From Delphinus delphis (Eukaryota; Chordata; Mammalia; Artiodactyla; Delphinidae): a stretch of DNA of 64,000 nt. Under the pieces are notes generated by a model. It was not told where the DNA came from and ran no database searches. It worked only from the letters and a program-made list of their open reading frames with translations. The position numbers and the translations under genes are program-made. Each line of letters opens with the position of its first letter. The stretch's first letter is position 1. The stretch is taken from positions 66,277,746 to 66,341,745 of the forward strand of contig NC_082689.1 of NCBI RefSeq assembly GCF_949987515.2. Reading direction: 5' to 3'. Shown here in pieces: positions 12,480 to 23,650 of this stretch.

Positions 12480-15400
12480 ATATACATGTATGGTCTACAC
12501 CGTAGAACTGGAGTGTTGAAGTAGGCAATGTGTAGAGACCCAAATTAAACAACAGATGTACTTCCTGCCCTTGAGATGCACCCTTGAGATGCATCCCAGC
12601 AGAATGCATGACAAAGAGGAGGATCATGGATTATAGCAATAACTGGAATAACTATGGGAACAAAGGTGACAACATATTTTTGTGAGAAAAAAATGTGCCT
12701 TGTGATCTCTTTGTTAAAGAGCTTTAAGAGTCTAAATTTTTATGTGGGTAAGTGATAATTTTAAAAACTTATTTCCAACACTATCACAAAATATAGAAGA
12801 GGACTGTGAAAAATGATGTATCAAAAATAAATAATTTGCTTAGTGATAAGATGCTCTGGATAAAAATAAAATTGATAACATGGTTTCCTCAGGAATTCAT
12901 GCTGAAAACAACTGCAAATAAGGTTGTTAGTTTTACAACAATTAAGCGAAGTTAATAAAATGTTCTTAAGGAACAGTAAAATAACTTGTGTTCTGATTCC
13001 ATCCACATTTCCTGGAGAGTTCCATAATAAACAAAACTATGAAAACTTTACAGGTCAGCATTAATGAACAATAAGGTAGTAGTAGGTGATTTTCATTAGG
13101 GGTAGATATAAAGTTATAATTTAAGAACAAGTAATTTAAATTTAAAATATGGTGATGTTGGAACATCAGCTGCAACTCAGGAGGAGATTGATATCATTTT
13201 GGTTACTAAAGACATTAGTTCTTGTTGCCAAAAATGCCCACAAACCTACCTGTCTTCTAGAAGCATAATAAATGAGAAATTTTTAAAAGAAGTGTGCATT
13301 TATTTTATACAAAATTGCAGTTTTTCTACACTTGAAATGCCACAGTAATTACTGGTTATCACATATCAAGAAAGACATAAACAGAAAGTAGATGGAGAAA
13401 GGCAAGTCAAGTGATCATTGGAATTAATAGGTTTCAAATGAGTTTGACCATGAGATTTGGTAACTTGAAAGCTGTAAGAAAAAAATGGAAAAAGGACACA
13501 ATCCAAGCCTTTAAAATATTGATTGTGGATAACGTAAAGAGAACTTCGTCACCAAACTGTAAGGCAGCTTGAGCACTTGAGAGGGAGATCATTTCATGAT
13601 CAATAAAAACAAGTAATTGTTTCCACTTCCTTTCCTCCCAAACATTCCACATTTTAATTACCCAACATGCATAGGAAATTCATGATTTAGACTGGATTGG
13701 TTTCAAAATGATTTAAGGTTTATTTTTAAGATTTGAAAAATTTGGAGGAAGTGTATTTTATTTAATATTTAAATATGCAGAGCACAGCACAGTGATTGGC
13801 AAATAGTAAGTGTTCAATAAATGTGGAAAAGTATAAACCCACAGCAAGAGAGGAGTGGAGTTGGGAGAAAATGTTGAGAAGAAAGAAGAAAACAAAAAGG
13901 AATGAAAGAGAGAGAGCATGTGCAAATCATGATAAATAATGATAAATTGATCTTGTCTTAGTGTTGGCTATCCTTTAGAATTTTATAGAATAAGCATTTC
14001 AAACTCTATGAGCAACGCCAACTTCTGGAACAAAGAGATGAAGTAAAGATCCTAGAAATAAACAAGAAGTAACAACCTCGTGAACCAGACCTGAAACCAC
14101 TATCTCCTTTGGGATTCATCTAGCTAATGATTCTCTGTCCTGAATGTTCTGAGAAGAATAAAAGTAGAGGAAAGCAAAATAGTGCCAAACTCCTTAGTAG
14201 GAAACAATTTGGCAGGTGATAGTGAGAGAGAGCCCAACTAACATGGAAATATGCAATGCATTTCTAAGATCCCTGCTGATTTTTTGGTTAGGTATCAGAG
14301 CCAAGAAGTTGAAAGGATGCTTGCATTTACGGCTGGTGAAGACTACAGAGAAAGCCTTTACTAAAGTGTGAGTTGGCTTTCCCCCAAACATTACATTACC
14401 CTTGAATGGAAAATTGATCGGATGACATATGGTGATAACATCTGCCACCCATGGATAAAGCCGTAGTGCCATGTGGGTGGTAATGGAAGCTGTAATAGTG
14501 AGGGTGGAGAATTTAATGACAGTATGTAACACTGAGGAAAGTAACAGCAATCTGAAAGAAAGGAACAATTGCTGTAAATCTTAGTGAAGGGTACTATAGG
14601 ACTATACATCCTATTCTTCTGTAGTCATCTCAGAGGGAATGATGGAAATGACACATGCTTTGTCATTTTATTCCCTCCAAGTTGATCTCGGCTGTAACTC
14701 CCAGGGAGGCATTTCTCCCAGATAGTGTTTGGGTAGGCACTCTTTCCTTATCAGTACATAGATATTTCTTACAAATCTGGCATGATCACAGGAAGAAATT
14801 GTACCAATTCAGGGTTATTTATATATTTAAAAGACAAAGATGAGGGCCAACACATTACCTCTAAAGGTTTCTTAAAAATATATTATTTAAATATGAATTT
14901 CTCGAAAGCAAAAGAAAACAAGTAGCAAAATAATTAATAACGTTTCATAAATGATATATGTTCATTTGTTTTGTCCTACTCATACAGGAAGATGTAGTAC
15001 CTACTGCTGCACCTTGCAAACAGAAGAGTTTTATTTGCAAAAAAGCAAAAAGAACAAGAAAAGTCTTGCCATGGTTATATGATAATGTGAGGTTTGGCCA
15101 AAGTTTCCCATGGAATTCAAATATTTGAAATGGTAGCAGGTGCCTTGAGAGACTTGGCCAGTAAAACATTTTCAGGTGAATTTTCTGTTTCTCAAAATGG
15201 CCTTAAAAATCCTAATAGGGTTTTTAAAAGTGTTCTTGATTAGTTCAAAGGTAGTTCTATGTTTCCTTAAATTTCGAAGAGTAACATTTGGTTTTCCTCT
15301 TTGCTAAAGCAATAGAATCCAGCAGCTGGTTCACAGAGCAGCTCTGACACTCAGCATACCCTAAATTGACTCCTTAGGGCAATCCATGAGGGGAATGGAA

Positions 15401-15640
15401 TGCCAGGGCCATTTGTTTTCACCCAGTTTAAACTTTTTTATTCATTCTAAACCAGTCCAGGTGAAATCACTGCATTTCCTTACCACTCACACACACAGAA
15501 TTCTGAAGTGTTTTCACTCTCCCAGTTTTTCTCCCTGTCTCCATTTGCAGGAACAAAAATGACATCAAGATTTTAAGTTTTTATCTTACCAAAGAGGATG
15601 CTGTAACGTTGAGACTGGAGGGGAGGCGGCAGGGCACAAT
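12480..15640. other. unclassified noncoding sequence
   Basis: About 3.1 kb without a recognised gene. It includes a MIR/L2-type tail at 13780-13830. The 124-codon minus frame near 14194-14568 has no recognisable domain and is not called. Confidence 0.45.
13780..13830 (+). repeat. MIR/L2-type 3' end fragment
   Basis: 'gcacagtgattggcaaatag' followed by 'taagtgttcaataaatgtgg' is the common tail of MIR/L2-type elements. Confidence 0.6.
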
Positions 15641-15649
15641 CGTTAAGAG

Positions 15650-16375
15650 AATGACACAGCCGTTGAGAAAAACAGGACATGACGAAGATGCGTTAGAACC
15701 TACTAGGCTCAAGATGGCGGAAGATTTGACTTCCCTAAACCCTGACCCTCATTATGCGCTCATTGCAATATATTAGCATACGCTAAACGACACACCCACA
15801 AGCACCATGACAGTTCCAAGGCTGACCAAAAAAGGCCAAAATTTGGGTGGTGGGGCTTCCCTGGTGGCGCAGTGGCTGAGAGTCCGCCTGCCGATGCAGG
15901 GGACACGGGTTTCTGCCCCGGTCCGGGAGGATCCCACGTGCCGCGGAGCGGCTGGGCCCCTGAGCCATGGCCTCTGAGCCTGCGCGTCTGGAGCCTGTGC
16001 TCCGCAACGGGAGAGGCCGCGACAGTGAGAGGCCCGCGAACCGCCAAAAAAAAAAAAAAAAAAAAAAAATTGGGTGGTGGCCCAATTCCTGGAAATCCCC
16101 GCCCCTTCTCCAAACTAGTTAGAATATTCCTCCCACTCATTAGCATATGAAAATACCCAGCCCATAAAAATTAACCACCCCATATTTCCCACTCTTGCCT
16201 TCTGAAACAGACTGCATTTTGCCTATGGAATGTGTATCTATCTAAATAAACTCGCTTTCACTTTACTACAGCTCGCTCTTTAATTCTTTCCTGCGCAAAG
16301 CCAGGGACCCTCACTTGGCAGCTTCTCCCAGGAACTCACGCGAGATCACACCCCTTTCTCCTGCTACGACGTGAG
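15650..16375 (+). mobile_element. gamma-type (ERV1) endogenous retrovirus LTR, split by a SINE
   Basis: The stretch carries the layout of a gammaretrovirus-like LTR. The U3-like part has two 'attagcata' repeats (near 15772 and 16139). A TATA-like 'cccataaaaa' is at 16161 and the polyadenylation signal 'aataaa' at 16245. An R/U5-like segment follows ('ctcgctttcactttactaca', 'gctcgctctttaattctttc', 'ctgcgcaaagccagggaccc'). No primer binding site, gag, pol or env is visible on either side, so it reads as a solo LTR. The insertion at 15854-16069 interrupts it. Exact termini and the short target duplication were not resolved. Confidence 0.7.
15854..16069 (+). mobile_element. CHR-type tRNA-derived SINE inside the LTR
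   Basis: Head 'gcttccctggtggcgcagtgg' contains an RNA polymerase III A-box ('tggcgcagtgg', 15865-15875), followed by a GC-rich body and a long A tail. The B-box region is mutated ('gggtttctgcccc'). TSD 'ttgggtggtgg' occurs at 15843-15853 and again at 16070-16080, showing an L1-driven insertion into the pre-existing LTR. Confidence 0.93.
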
Positions 16376-16473
16376 TACTATTATTTTTGTTATTGTTATT
16401 ATTATTTTCTGATAAAGATCAGTCTGCAGTTGTGAACTTATTTGAAGCAAAGGATTAAGAATAAACGTAAGTT

Positions 16474-16674
16474 CGGGTTCCCCTAGTGGCGCAGTGGTTG
16501 AAAGTCCGCCTGCCAATGCAGGGGACGCGGGTTCGTGCCCTGGCCGCGAAGATCCCATATGCTGCGGAGCGGCTAGGCCCGTGAGCCATGGCCGCTGAGC
16601 CTGCGCGTCCGGAGCCTGTGCTCTGCAACAGGAGAGGCCACAGCAGTGAGAGGCCAGCGTACCGCAAAAAAAAG
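16474..16674 (+). mobile_element. CHR-type tRNA-derived SINE
   Basis: Full-length copy from 'gttcccctagtggcgcagtgg' to an 'accgc' tail with a short A run. TSD 'taaacgtaagtt' at 16462-16473 and 16675-16686. A B-box-like 'gggttcgtgccc' is intact. The short A tail and several substitutions suggest it is older than its neighbour at 15854. Confidence 0.93.
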
Positions 16675-16809
16675 TAAACGTAAGTTTATAGAAGGATAAA
16701 AATGAATACTATTTTTGTCACCTAAGTATTTGAAGCAAATAGCATTCAGAGGCATATATAATTAACATTGAAATGTCTCCGCATCCTACCTTTGTTTTGT
16801 GAATTTCAG

Positions 16810-16938
16810 GAAAAATTCTTCTGGATTAAGGTACATACACTCGCTTCAAGAGGAATAACAGAAGTTAAAATGTTTAAAGGCCTCTCGGATAAAAGAACTA
16901 GATATACCAGAGAAATCTTAGAGAAAACAGGAATAAAG
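16810..16938 (+). other. candidate coding exon, gene not recognised
   Basis: A pyrimidine-rich run ending 'tttgtgaatttcag' precedes base 16810 and 'aaag|gtaact' follows at 16938. The enclosed 129 bases are exactly 43 open codons in frame, translating to a basic, hydrophilic peptide beginning EKFFWIK and ending EILEKTGIK. It is not part of a repeat I know. No flanking exon could be tied to it, and an open stretch this short can occur by chance. It could be a real exon, a dead exon or coincidence. Confidence 0.25.
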
Positions 16939-16959
16939 GTAACTGTTGTCTCGTTGTGA

Positions 16960-18943
16960 AGATAAAAACACACCTTAAAATCATGGCAACAGGGTATAAA
17001 TAAGCAAAGTCCTAGGCCATTATCAGTCTCCTGACCCTCCACCTGACATGGATCCCAGACTAACCTCTTGGTCCTCTTTGCTTTTGCCGTACTCATCTGG
17101 TTCAGACAATTATAAAAAGGGGTCTTTATCCTGCCTCTAACTTCTAGGCCTTTCCTTAAGGTAGGTTACCAAATGACTGTGCATGTTAAATATGGGCATT
17201 TTATGAGATCCTTAGTTCTAGATTCCTTCCTTTTCCCATTCCCTTCACTTCCACTAGGAGGGTCCTGATATAATAAATCTGCCCATAGTTAGACAACACT
17301 CCTCATTTTTCTTTATTAATGTTTCTATCTGTGCACTTTCTTCCAACCAAAACAGGATCTTGGATTGGAAATTCTGAGAGTTCCTCTGGAAAACCTGATT
17401 AAAAAAAATCTTTTTTCTTCAGTGTGCCAAGGCACACATTTTATGAGCTTCCTAGATAATTGGGCCTGAGAAATAACTTTTTTGGCAAAGAGTAAATTGG
17501 TCTCAGGCCAATACTGGGCCTCTAGGAAAGGTTGCTTAAAAAGGAAATTCCAAGAGAGTTATAATGTCGGAGTGGCCTGTGACCAAATAGGCATGTTCCC
17601 CTTTTAAACGCCATTACTAGCATCGAAAAATATGTATTTTTCTACAGATGAAAACACTATTATGTCATGGTTTCCTCCTGTTTTAAGGCTTTGGGCTCAA
17701 ATTATGGAAGGAGGAAAAAACTCCATTTTCATGAGATGTTGCCCAGTGTATTCCATCCTCCACTTTAAATTCTGATGTGTGAAACAAACATTCATACCCG
17801 ATAGCTCCCTAGTTACCACGCAGGTGCAGCTGCCAAACATAGCACGATTGTAACCGGTTTTGACACCAGCCATTTGTGCTTGAAGAAACGTCTGATTTTT
17901 TGCTTCCCTCACATGGTTTCCCACTCCTGTAGCAAGCAGGGGCTTTTATTGCAACACTCGTTTGGGGTCAAACTACATCCATTTTTGGGAACCCACCAAC
18001 ACAAATGTTAATGATATGCAGATCTGGCCTTTCCGAAGATGGCATTGCATCAGCCAAACTTCATTTCCTGGGGACGTTGCTAAGACAATTCATAACTCTT
18101 GCCAAAATTCATTAATGTGCTGAGTAGACCTGACGTTATCATATGGGTGTTTGTCAAGAGCCAAAACTCTGTACATACATATTGATCATCTCCTTTTGGT
18201 GTGTTTTTCCTGACTGCTAATTTCCATAAAAATAGAAAGTTTGAGGAGTCTCAACAATGTGTATTCCCTTCCAACAATATCCATCACAATATTTTTATGT
18301 ACTTTCTCACTTGAAAGTCAAGTAACTCACCATTCCCTAGAAATAGCCTCATGATTTAAGGCAGACTCTGCTTCCCCTGCTGGTCTTGGGTCCTCAGTTG
18401 TTATAGGTCATAAAATCTACCTCTGTGAAAAACAGATTTCTTTTCAAAAGTTGGCAAACTGGACACTTCCACCTCCATGTGTCTCACAAGCTGCATACCT
18501 GTCCTGGCTGATCACTTGCTGTGGCTTTTGTTTGTTTTCTGGAATTTCAAGTTTATCAGTACTTTGTAATTATGGAATATTCTCTCATTTCCATGCAGTC
18601 ATACATTTTATTTCCTCTGCTCTCTTGCATTGAAAAACATGGCAAAATTCCACTCAGCCGTAGAGCCTCAGACCAAATATTGCCTGGTTTACAGCCTTTC
18701 CCATTTCTTTCAGGGAGACTTGGGCAGTCTGTTTTCCCTCTGTCCTCATCTCCATTATAGAAATGCTCTTTTGTGTGGTAATGGTTTGTTTCATGCCTGA
18801 TTCATGCAAGGTGGGCATGTATGGCTGTCAAATATTTTTTGAATTTTACCCACTGGGGAAAAAAAAAAAGACTTTTGTTAAAACAAGTATCCTACTTATG
18901 CCCAGATTCCAACGTAGAAAAAAAACAACAACCACACAACAAT
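16960..18943. other. unclassified noncoding sequence
   Basis: About 2 kb, less AT-rich than average. It may include remnants of an old LTR element, but no landmark is firm enough to call. No gene recognised. Confidence 0.4.
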
Positions 18944-18958
18944 AAAGTGCCTCCTTTT

Positions 18959-19150
18959 TTTTTTTTTGAAAAAGTAATTTTATTTATTTATTTTTCTTTA
19001 CGATCTAGCTTTTTTTTTTTAACATCTTTATTGGGGTATAATTGCTTTACAATGGTGTGTTTTATTTATTTATTTTATTATTATTTTTTTTTACATCTTT
19101 ATTGGAGTATAATTGCTTTACAATGGTGTGTTAGTTTCTGCTTTATAACA
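18959..19150 (-). mobile_element. 5'-truncated L1 with doubled 3' end, antisense
   Basis: Two copies of the same 40 bp L1 3'-terminal segment ('acatctttattgg', 'tataattgctttacaatgg') lie in tandem at 19022-19061 and 19093-19132, each with its own T-rich tail. One TSD, 'aaagtgcctcctttt', brackets the whole (18944-18958 and 19151-19165). This is the reverse strand of an artiodactyl/cetacean L1 3'UTR. Confidence 0.85.
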
Positions 19151-19224
19151 AAAGTGCCTCCTTTTAAGAAAATCTGGGAAGTGGAATAACGTACACATTT
19201 TCTATCGATAGGCATCATCGTGTT

Positions 19225-19548
19225 TGTTATGGACTGAAAGTCTGTGTCTCCCCCAGATTCATATGTTGAAATTTTAACCATTTAATTCAGTAGATGGGGC
19301 CTTTGAAAGGTGATTAGGTCATGAGGGTGGAGCCCTTATGAATGGGATTATTTCCCTAATAAAAGAGGCCTCAGAGAGCTCTCTTGTTCCTTCCACCAGG
19401 AAGCAGGCTCTCAGCAGACGCCGAATCTGCTTGTGTCTTGATCTTGGACTTCCCAGCCTCCAGAACTGTGAGAAATAATATTTTGTTGTTGTTTATAAGC
19501 CACCCAGTCTGTAGTATTCGGTTATACTAGTCTGAATGTACTAAGACA
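19225..19548 (+). mobile_element. MST-type MaLR solo LTR
   Basis: Nearly end-to-end match to the MST LTR pattern: starts 'tgttatggactgaaag', continues 'gattcatatgttgaaatttt', 'gtgattaggtcatgagggtg', 'cttgatcttggacttcccag', 'ccagaactgtgagaaataat', and ends 'gaatgtactaagaca'. A short internal segment (between 'ccttccaccagg' and 'aagcaggctc') is missing relative to the usual LTR. No internal retroviral sequence adjoins it. Confidence 0.88.
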
Positions 19549-19909
19549 AAAGCTTACACTATAACATATATTAACCTTCAGGTAATATTTTTAAAATTAT
19601 AGGCCAAAAATATTACTAATGCAAACACTGGACATTCCAGATGAATGAGGTTAGCCAAAAATTTTACAACCAACTAAATATGTAATGAAGATAAGCTAAA
19701 AGTAATTAAAATTTTAAAGTAATAAATAACTTCAAATAAATCTCAGACAACTCGACATACTTATAACAAAATCTTCACAAAAACTGAAGAAGTTTCAAAT
19801 GTCTTTATGTTTATGTGCAGTAGGATTGCAAAACTGCCAAGTGTTTTGAGGTAAATAGAACTTTTAGAAACTTAAAATTACTGAGCGGATGGATTCTCAA
19901 AGCGCCCAG

Positions 19910-20400
19910 GAAAAGGACAAACATTCCTAACATTGCCTATGGTCCAGCACAGTCTGGCCTCTAATACTTCACAGATTTCATTAGATTTCATGCCAGTTTC
20001 TCCTGGCTAGAGGTGTCTCAGCCATTTTGGATTTCCTTTAATTTCCTCTGCCTCACAGTCTTGTCCTCTGTCTATGAATACTTGAACCTCTAACGGCTTT
20101 TCCACTACACGCACCGATTTAAAGCTCGCTAATACTTCAGAAAGAAGCTCAAATCTAACTTTGTCAGAGATGTTTTCTCTTACCCTGTCAGATTATATCT
20201 TGTTCCCCATGGTAGTTTTGTTCTAATGTCCTAATGTCTAATGTCTAATGCACTTCTGAGTACCTATTACTGTTTGTGTTTATATATTTGTATGATGATT
20301 TAGTTAGTATCTGTCTCCCTAATTAGACTGTAAGCTCCATGAGGTCAGGAGAGGTGTTTGATTTGCTCATCATTCAATCCCCAACATCTAGTACAATGTA
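19910..20400 (+). repeat. L2 LINE 3' region
   Basis: 'agactgtaagctccatgagg', 'tcaggagaggtgtttgattt' and 'tcaatccccaacatctagta' follow the L2 3' end in sense. A small tandem slippage of 'taatgtc' units occurs at about 20225-20250. Confidence 0.7.
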
Positions 20401-20625
20401 ATTAAAGCATGGGCTCCAGATCCAGACCCTGATTCCAGTCCTGGCTCTATGATGTAAATTTCCCTAAGCTTTAGTTTCTTCTTTTGTATAATGGGTTTAA
20501 TAATAATACCTTCTTTGTAGGGTTTTTTGGTGTATATTTAAAGAGACAATATATTTATTTATACATATGCATATTTAGTACAGTGCATGTAACAGTAGTA
20601 AATAAATGCTAGATATTTTTAAAAT
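20400..20625 (+). repeat. MIR SINE, nearly complete
   Basis: 'taaagcatgggctccagatc', 'ccagtcctggctctatgatg', 'aagctttagtttcttctttt', 'gtataatgggtttaataata' and 'gtagtaaataaatgctagat' run through MIR from head to tail. Confidence 0.8.
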
Positions 20626-20875
20626 AAATATTTGCTGAAAGGATATGTAATAAAAATTAATATAGAGACTTCGGTACATATTAGTAGTGTGCCGATTTTA
20701 GTTTATGGATACTCAATGTAAGAAACTCTTGATAACTCAGTTCTGAGTTTGAAATCTGACCCTTGGGTGTATATAAAAAGGAGAACCCATAGAAGTTTCT
20801 ATCATTTTTCCACCAGATGGAAGGAAACAGGTTAGCATGTAGCTTAGCCCTGGAAGCTTCTTAAAGGCAGAAACT

Positions 20876-21000
20876 AGGGAATTCTCTGGCAGTCTAGTGG
20901 TTAAGACTCTGTACTTCCACTGCAGGGGGCACGGGTTCAATCCCTGGTCGGGAAATAAGATCCCACATGCTGCGCAGCCAAAAGAAAAAAAAAAATCCTA
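20876..21000 (+). mobile_element. short tRNA-derived SINE
   Basis: A roughly 115 bp monomer: 'gaattctctggcagtctagtgg' head, B-box-like 'gggttcaatccc', end 'tgctgcgcagccaaaag' plus A tail. TSD 'ttaaaggcagaaact' (20861-20875) pairs with 'ttaaaagcagaaact' (21001-21015). It is the short dimer-less type common to cetartiodactyls and more diverged than the CHR copy next to it. Confidence 0.88.
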
Positions 21001-21015
21001 TTAAAAGCAGAAACT

Positions 21016-21223
21016 TGGGCTTCCCTGGTGGCGCAGTGGTTGAGAGTCCGCCTGCCGATGCAGGGGACACGGGTTCGTGCCCCGGTCCGGGAAGATCCCA
21101 CATGCCGCGGAGCGGCTAGGCCCGTGAGCCGTGGCCGCTGAGCCTGCGCGTCCGGAGCCTGTGCTCCGCAACGGGAGAGGCCACAACAGTGAGAGGCTCG
21201 CATACCGCAAAAAAAAAAAAAAC
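21016..21223 (+). mobile_element. CHR-type SINE inserted at the neighbour's target site
   Basis: Full-length CHR head, intact A-box and B-box-like 'gggttcgtgcccc', tail 'cataccgc' plus about 14 A. Its TSD 'agcagaaac' (21006-21014 and 21224-21232) lies within the downstream TSD of the SINE at 20876. It is therefore the later of the two insertions. Confidence 0.93.
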
Positions 21224-21239
21224 AGCAGAAACCTTTATT

Positions 21240-22736
21240 TATCATCAGGTCTTCATTGTTTAGCACTGTGCCAGATGTGTAAAAAGGTGTTCCAAAATAT
21301 AATTGAATAAATAACACTACTTCATATCAACTTACATTCGGGTCCAAGACCAAATGTATAGTTTTATTTCTGTCAGTTTATCTTGATTTATAGGAAATGG
21401 GAGATTTGTTCAATGAGGGTAGGTCGGTAAAAGGGGTTATTGTATCGACTACTTCAATAACTTAAAACAAATCCTCCTAAACTTTGAACTGATGAAACAG
21501 AGTCTAAATGCTTACATTCTTTTCAAAGTTCACAGAAAGGCAGAAACTAGTAAACCATATGAATCAGATACAATGGGCAGCAAACTGCATATAAGGTGTA
21601 CATTGAATATAATACTGTATTCTGAAAACAGATTTCCTTTTTCCAGAAGTGAGAATAAACACAGCTAATAGGAAGAACTTAATAACAGAAGTGTACACTT
21701 AATCACACAAGCAGTATCTGGTGCATATTAAGCAGTCCATGAAGACGCATTGAGTAAAGGAACAGAATGTGTTTATTTTGACCTCTCTTTTAAAATGTTT
21801 AGGTCTTGATGTTACAGCAGTAGTGAACAGTAACACAGCTTGAGCAAGTACAGCCCTAAAGAGTAAAACAGCGTGAGCACAGTTTGCACAGTACCCAAGG
21901 TAAAAGCAGACACGTTTAGCACAGAAAGCATAGTTGAAAGTCGCCACCTACTAACTTCTTCTGGAATCATTCAGACAAGCCCACTTAGGGAAAAAAGAAA
22001 GAAAGAAAATGTCTGGCATTAGAAGTGCAAGGCTTGCAAATAAAGATTAACCAATTCCCACCTAGCTGGGTTTTTTCCTTATTGTTCTTATAGGGCGGGA
22101 GACTGAGAAACAAAGAACTGAATTTTGTACGTATACAAAATCATGTACATGTACACACATACACCAAGCACACATATTTGTTTCTGTGCTAAGTCAAGAT
22201 CAGTGGTGTTTTCTATTTAGTAATATGCCTGAGAAAGAAACCATTTCTGATAAAGGATCGATACAGCATTCCTTGAACACAGTATCTTTTTGAGGAAACT
22301 TAAGTAGTGTGTGTGAGGGAGTGGGGAGCATGTATCCTAGTGAGAAGGGATAGAAGTTTTCTTGCTTTATTCCTTCACTTGCTGGGTAGGTGCAGACAAA
22401 GCTATGAGGCTTGACCAGGCTGTCTAAACAGCTCTGTCACAGAAAAGCAACCACTTTCCTATTACTACTTGACTATTATGGAAAGTTTATAGAGAGTGAG
22501 CTGTCGGAGCATCACGTCATTATTTTCTTTCAAAAGCCAAACAACGTATTCCATAAGCACATGGTGGATATCAACAGAAACTGAAATCATATATTCATAA
22601 CCCAACAGGATTTATTTCATTTTGGGCCTAATGACTTCATTAGTTTGCCAGGTAGGAAAGAATTAAAAGAGAGAAGGAACAAAATCAGAGGAAGACAAAA
22701 ATTATAAGAATGTATAGTGCTTAGAATAAACAGATC
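21240..22736. other. unclassified noncoding sequence
   Basis: No gene or confident repeat found. Confidence 0.45.
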
Positions 22737-22751
22737 AAAAGCATATTGATA

Positions 22752-23308
22752 TTCCATTGTATATATGTACCACATCTTCTTTATCCATTCATCTGTCGAT
22801 GGACACTTAGCCATGAAAAGAAACGAAACTGAGTTTTTTGTAGTGAGGTGGATGGACCTAGAGACTGTCATACACAGTGAAGTAAGTCAGAAAGAGAAAA
22901 ACAAATACCATATGCTAACACACATACATGGAATCTAAAAAAAAAAAAAAAAAATGGTTCTGACGAACCTAGGGACAAGACAGGAGTAAAGACACAGACG
23001 TAGAGAATGGACTTGAGGGCACAGAGAGGGGGAAGGGTAAGCTGGGACGAAGTGAGAGAGTAGCATGGATATATGTACACTACCAAATGTAAAATAGATA
23101 GCTAGTGGGAAGCAGCTGCATAGCACAGGGAGATCAGCTCGGTGCTTTGTGTCCACCTAGAGGAGTGGGATAGGGAGTGTGGGAGGGAGGGAGACACAAG
23201 AGGGGGAGGATATAGGGATATATGTATGCACACAGCTGATACACTTTGTTGTGCAGCAGAAACTAACACAACATTGTAAAGCAATTATACTCCAAAAAGG
23301 TGTTAAAA
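22752..23308 (+). mobile_element. 5'-truncated L1 (ORF2 tail and 3'UTR)
   Basis: Begins in the end of ORF2 ('attccattgtatatatgtac', 'tgtcgatggacacttag'), then 'gtggatggacctagagactg', the 3'UTR ('tagctagtgggaagcagctg', 'catagcacagggagatcagc') and 'caattatactccaaaaagg'. TSD 'aaaagcatattgata' (22737-22751) matches 23309-23323 with one mismatch. A segment following 'gacacttag' is missing relative to typical copies. No functional protein remains. Confidence 0.9.
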
Positions 23309-23514
23309 AAAAGCCTATTGATAAAAGCCATATGGAAATACTAGCAGGAAGCATGGTTTCCTCATAATGGTGCAGTTCAATAAAACCTGTTTAATCGTTT
23401 TACAGAGTTAAACATGTATTATTTACTCATTCATTCAACTGACGTGGAGAATCATGGATTATATTTCTGAAAAAGAGGAAGTTTAATTTATAAAACAGAA
23501 AATAAACTCCTGGT

Positions 23515-23650
23515 GCTTTTATGGACCAGGAACTTTAAAAGCATGATCTCTTTTAATTCCAATGACACATCAAGGTAGATATCATGACCTCCAATTTACA
23601 GGTGGAAAAATGAGATCAGAGAAATTAAATAAATAGCATGAACTAACCCA
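23515..23650 (-). repeat. MIR SINE fragment, antisense
   Basis: 'caaggtagatatcatgacct', 'ccaatttacaggtggaaaaa' and 'tgagatcagagaaattaaat' match the reverse complement of MIR. Confidence 0.65.

Noticed and set aside
14194..14568. 124-codon minus-strand frame
   Set aside because: No recognisable domain, no splice or promoter support, and a length that can occur by chance in 64 kb.
15865..15930. tRNA-like A-box and B-box sequence in SINE heads
   Set aside because: They are SINE heads derived from an old tRNA, with extra body and A tail; the cloverleaf is not kept, so they are not tRNA genes.
15760..16150. Open frames of 90-128 codons over the SINE, and similar ones at 20937, 31282, 34306, 36882, 37643, 50279 and 53625
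   Set aside because: The same peptide texture recurs at each CHR SINE on matching strands. These are chance translations of the GC-rich SINE body, not genes.
16960..18440. Possible internal region of an endogenous retrovirus downstream of the LTR
   Set aside because: No primer binding site, no recognisable gag, pol or env frame, and no second LTR were seen.
18821..19189. 122-codon frame rich in Phe/Leu/Tyr
   Set aside because: It overlaps the T-rich antisense L1 ends, so the hydrophobic run is an artefact of poly(T).
20225..20250. Short direct repeats considered as a CRISPR-like array
   Set aside because: They are slippage repeats of a 7-mer without spacers, and the window is mammalian DNA.
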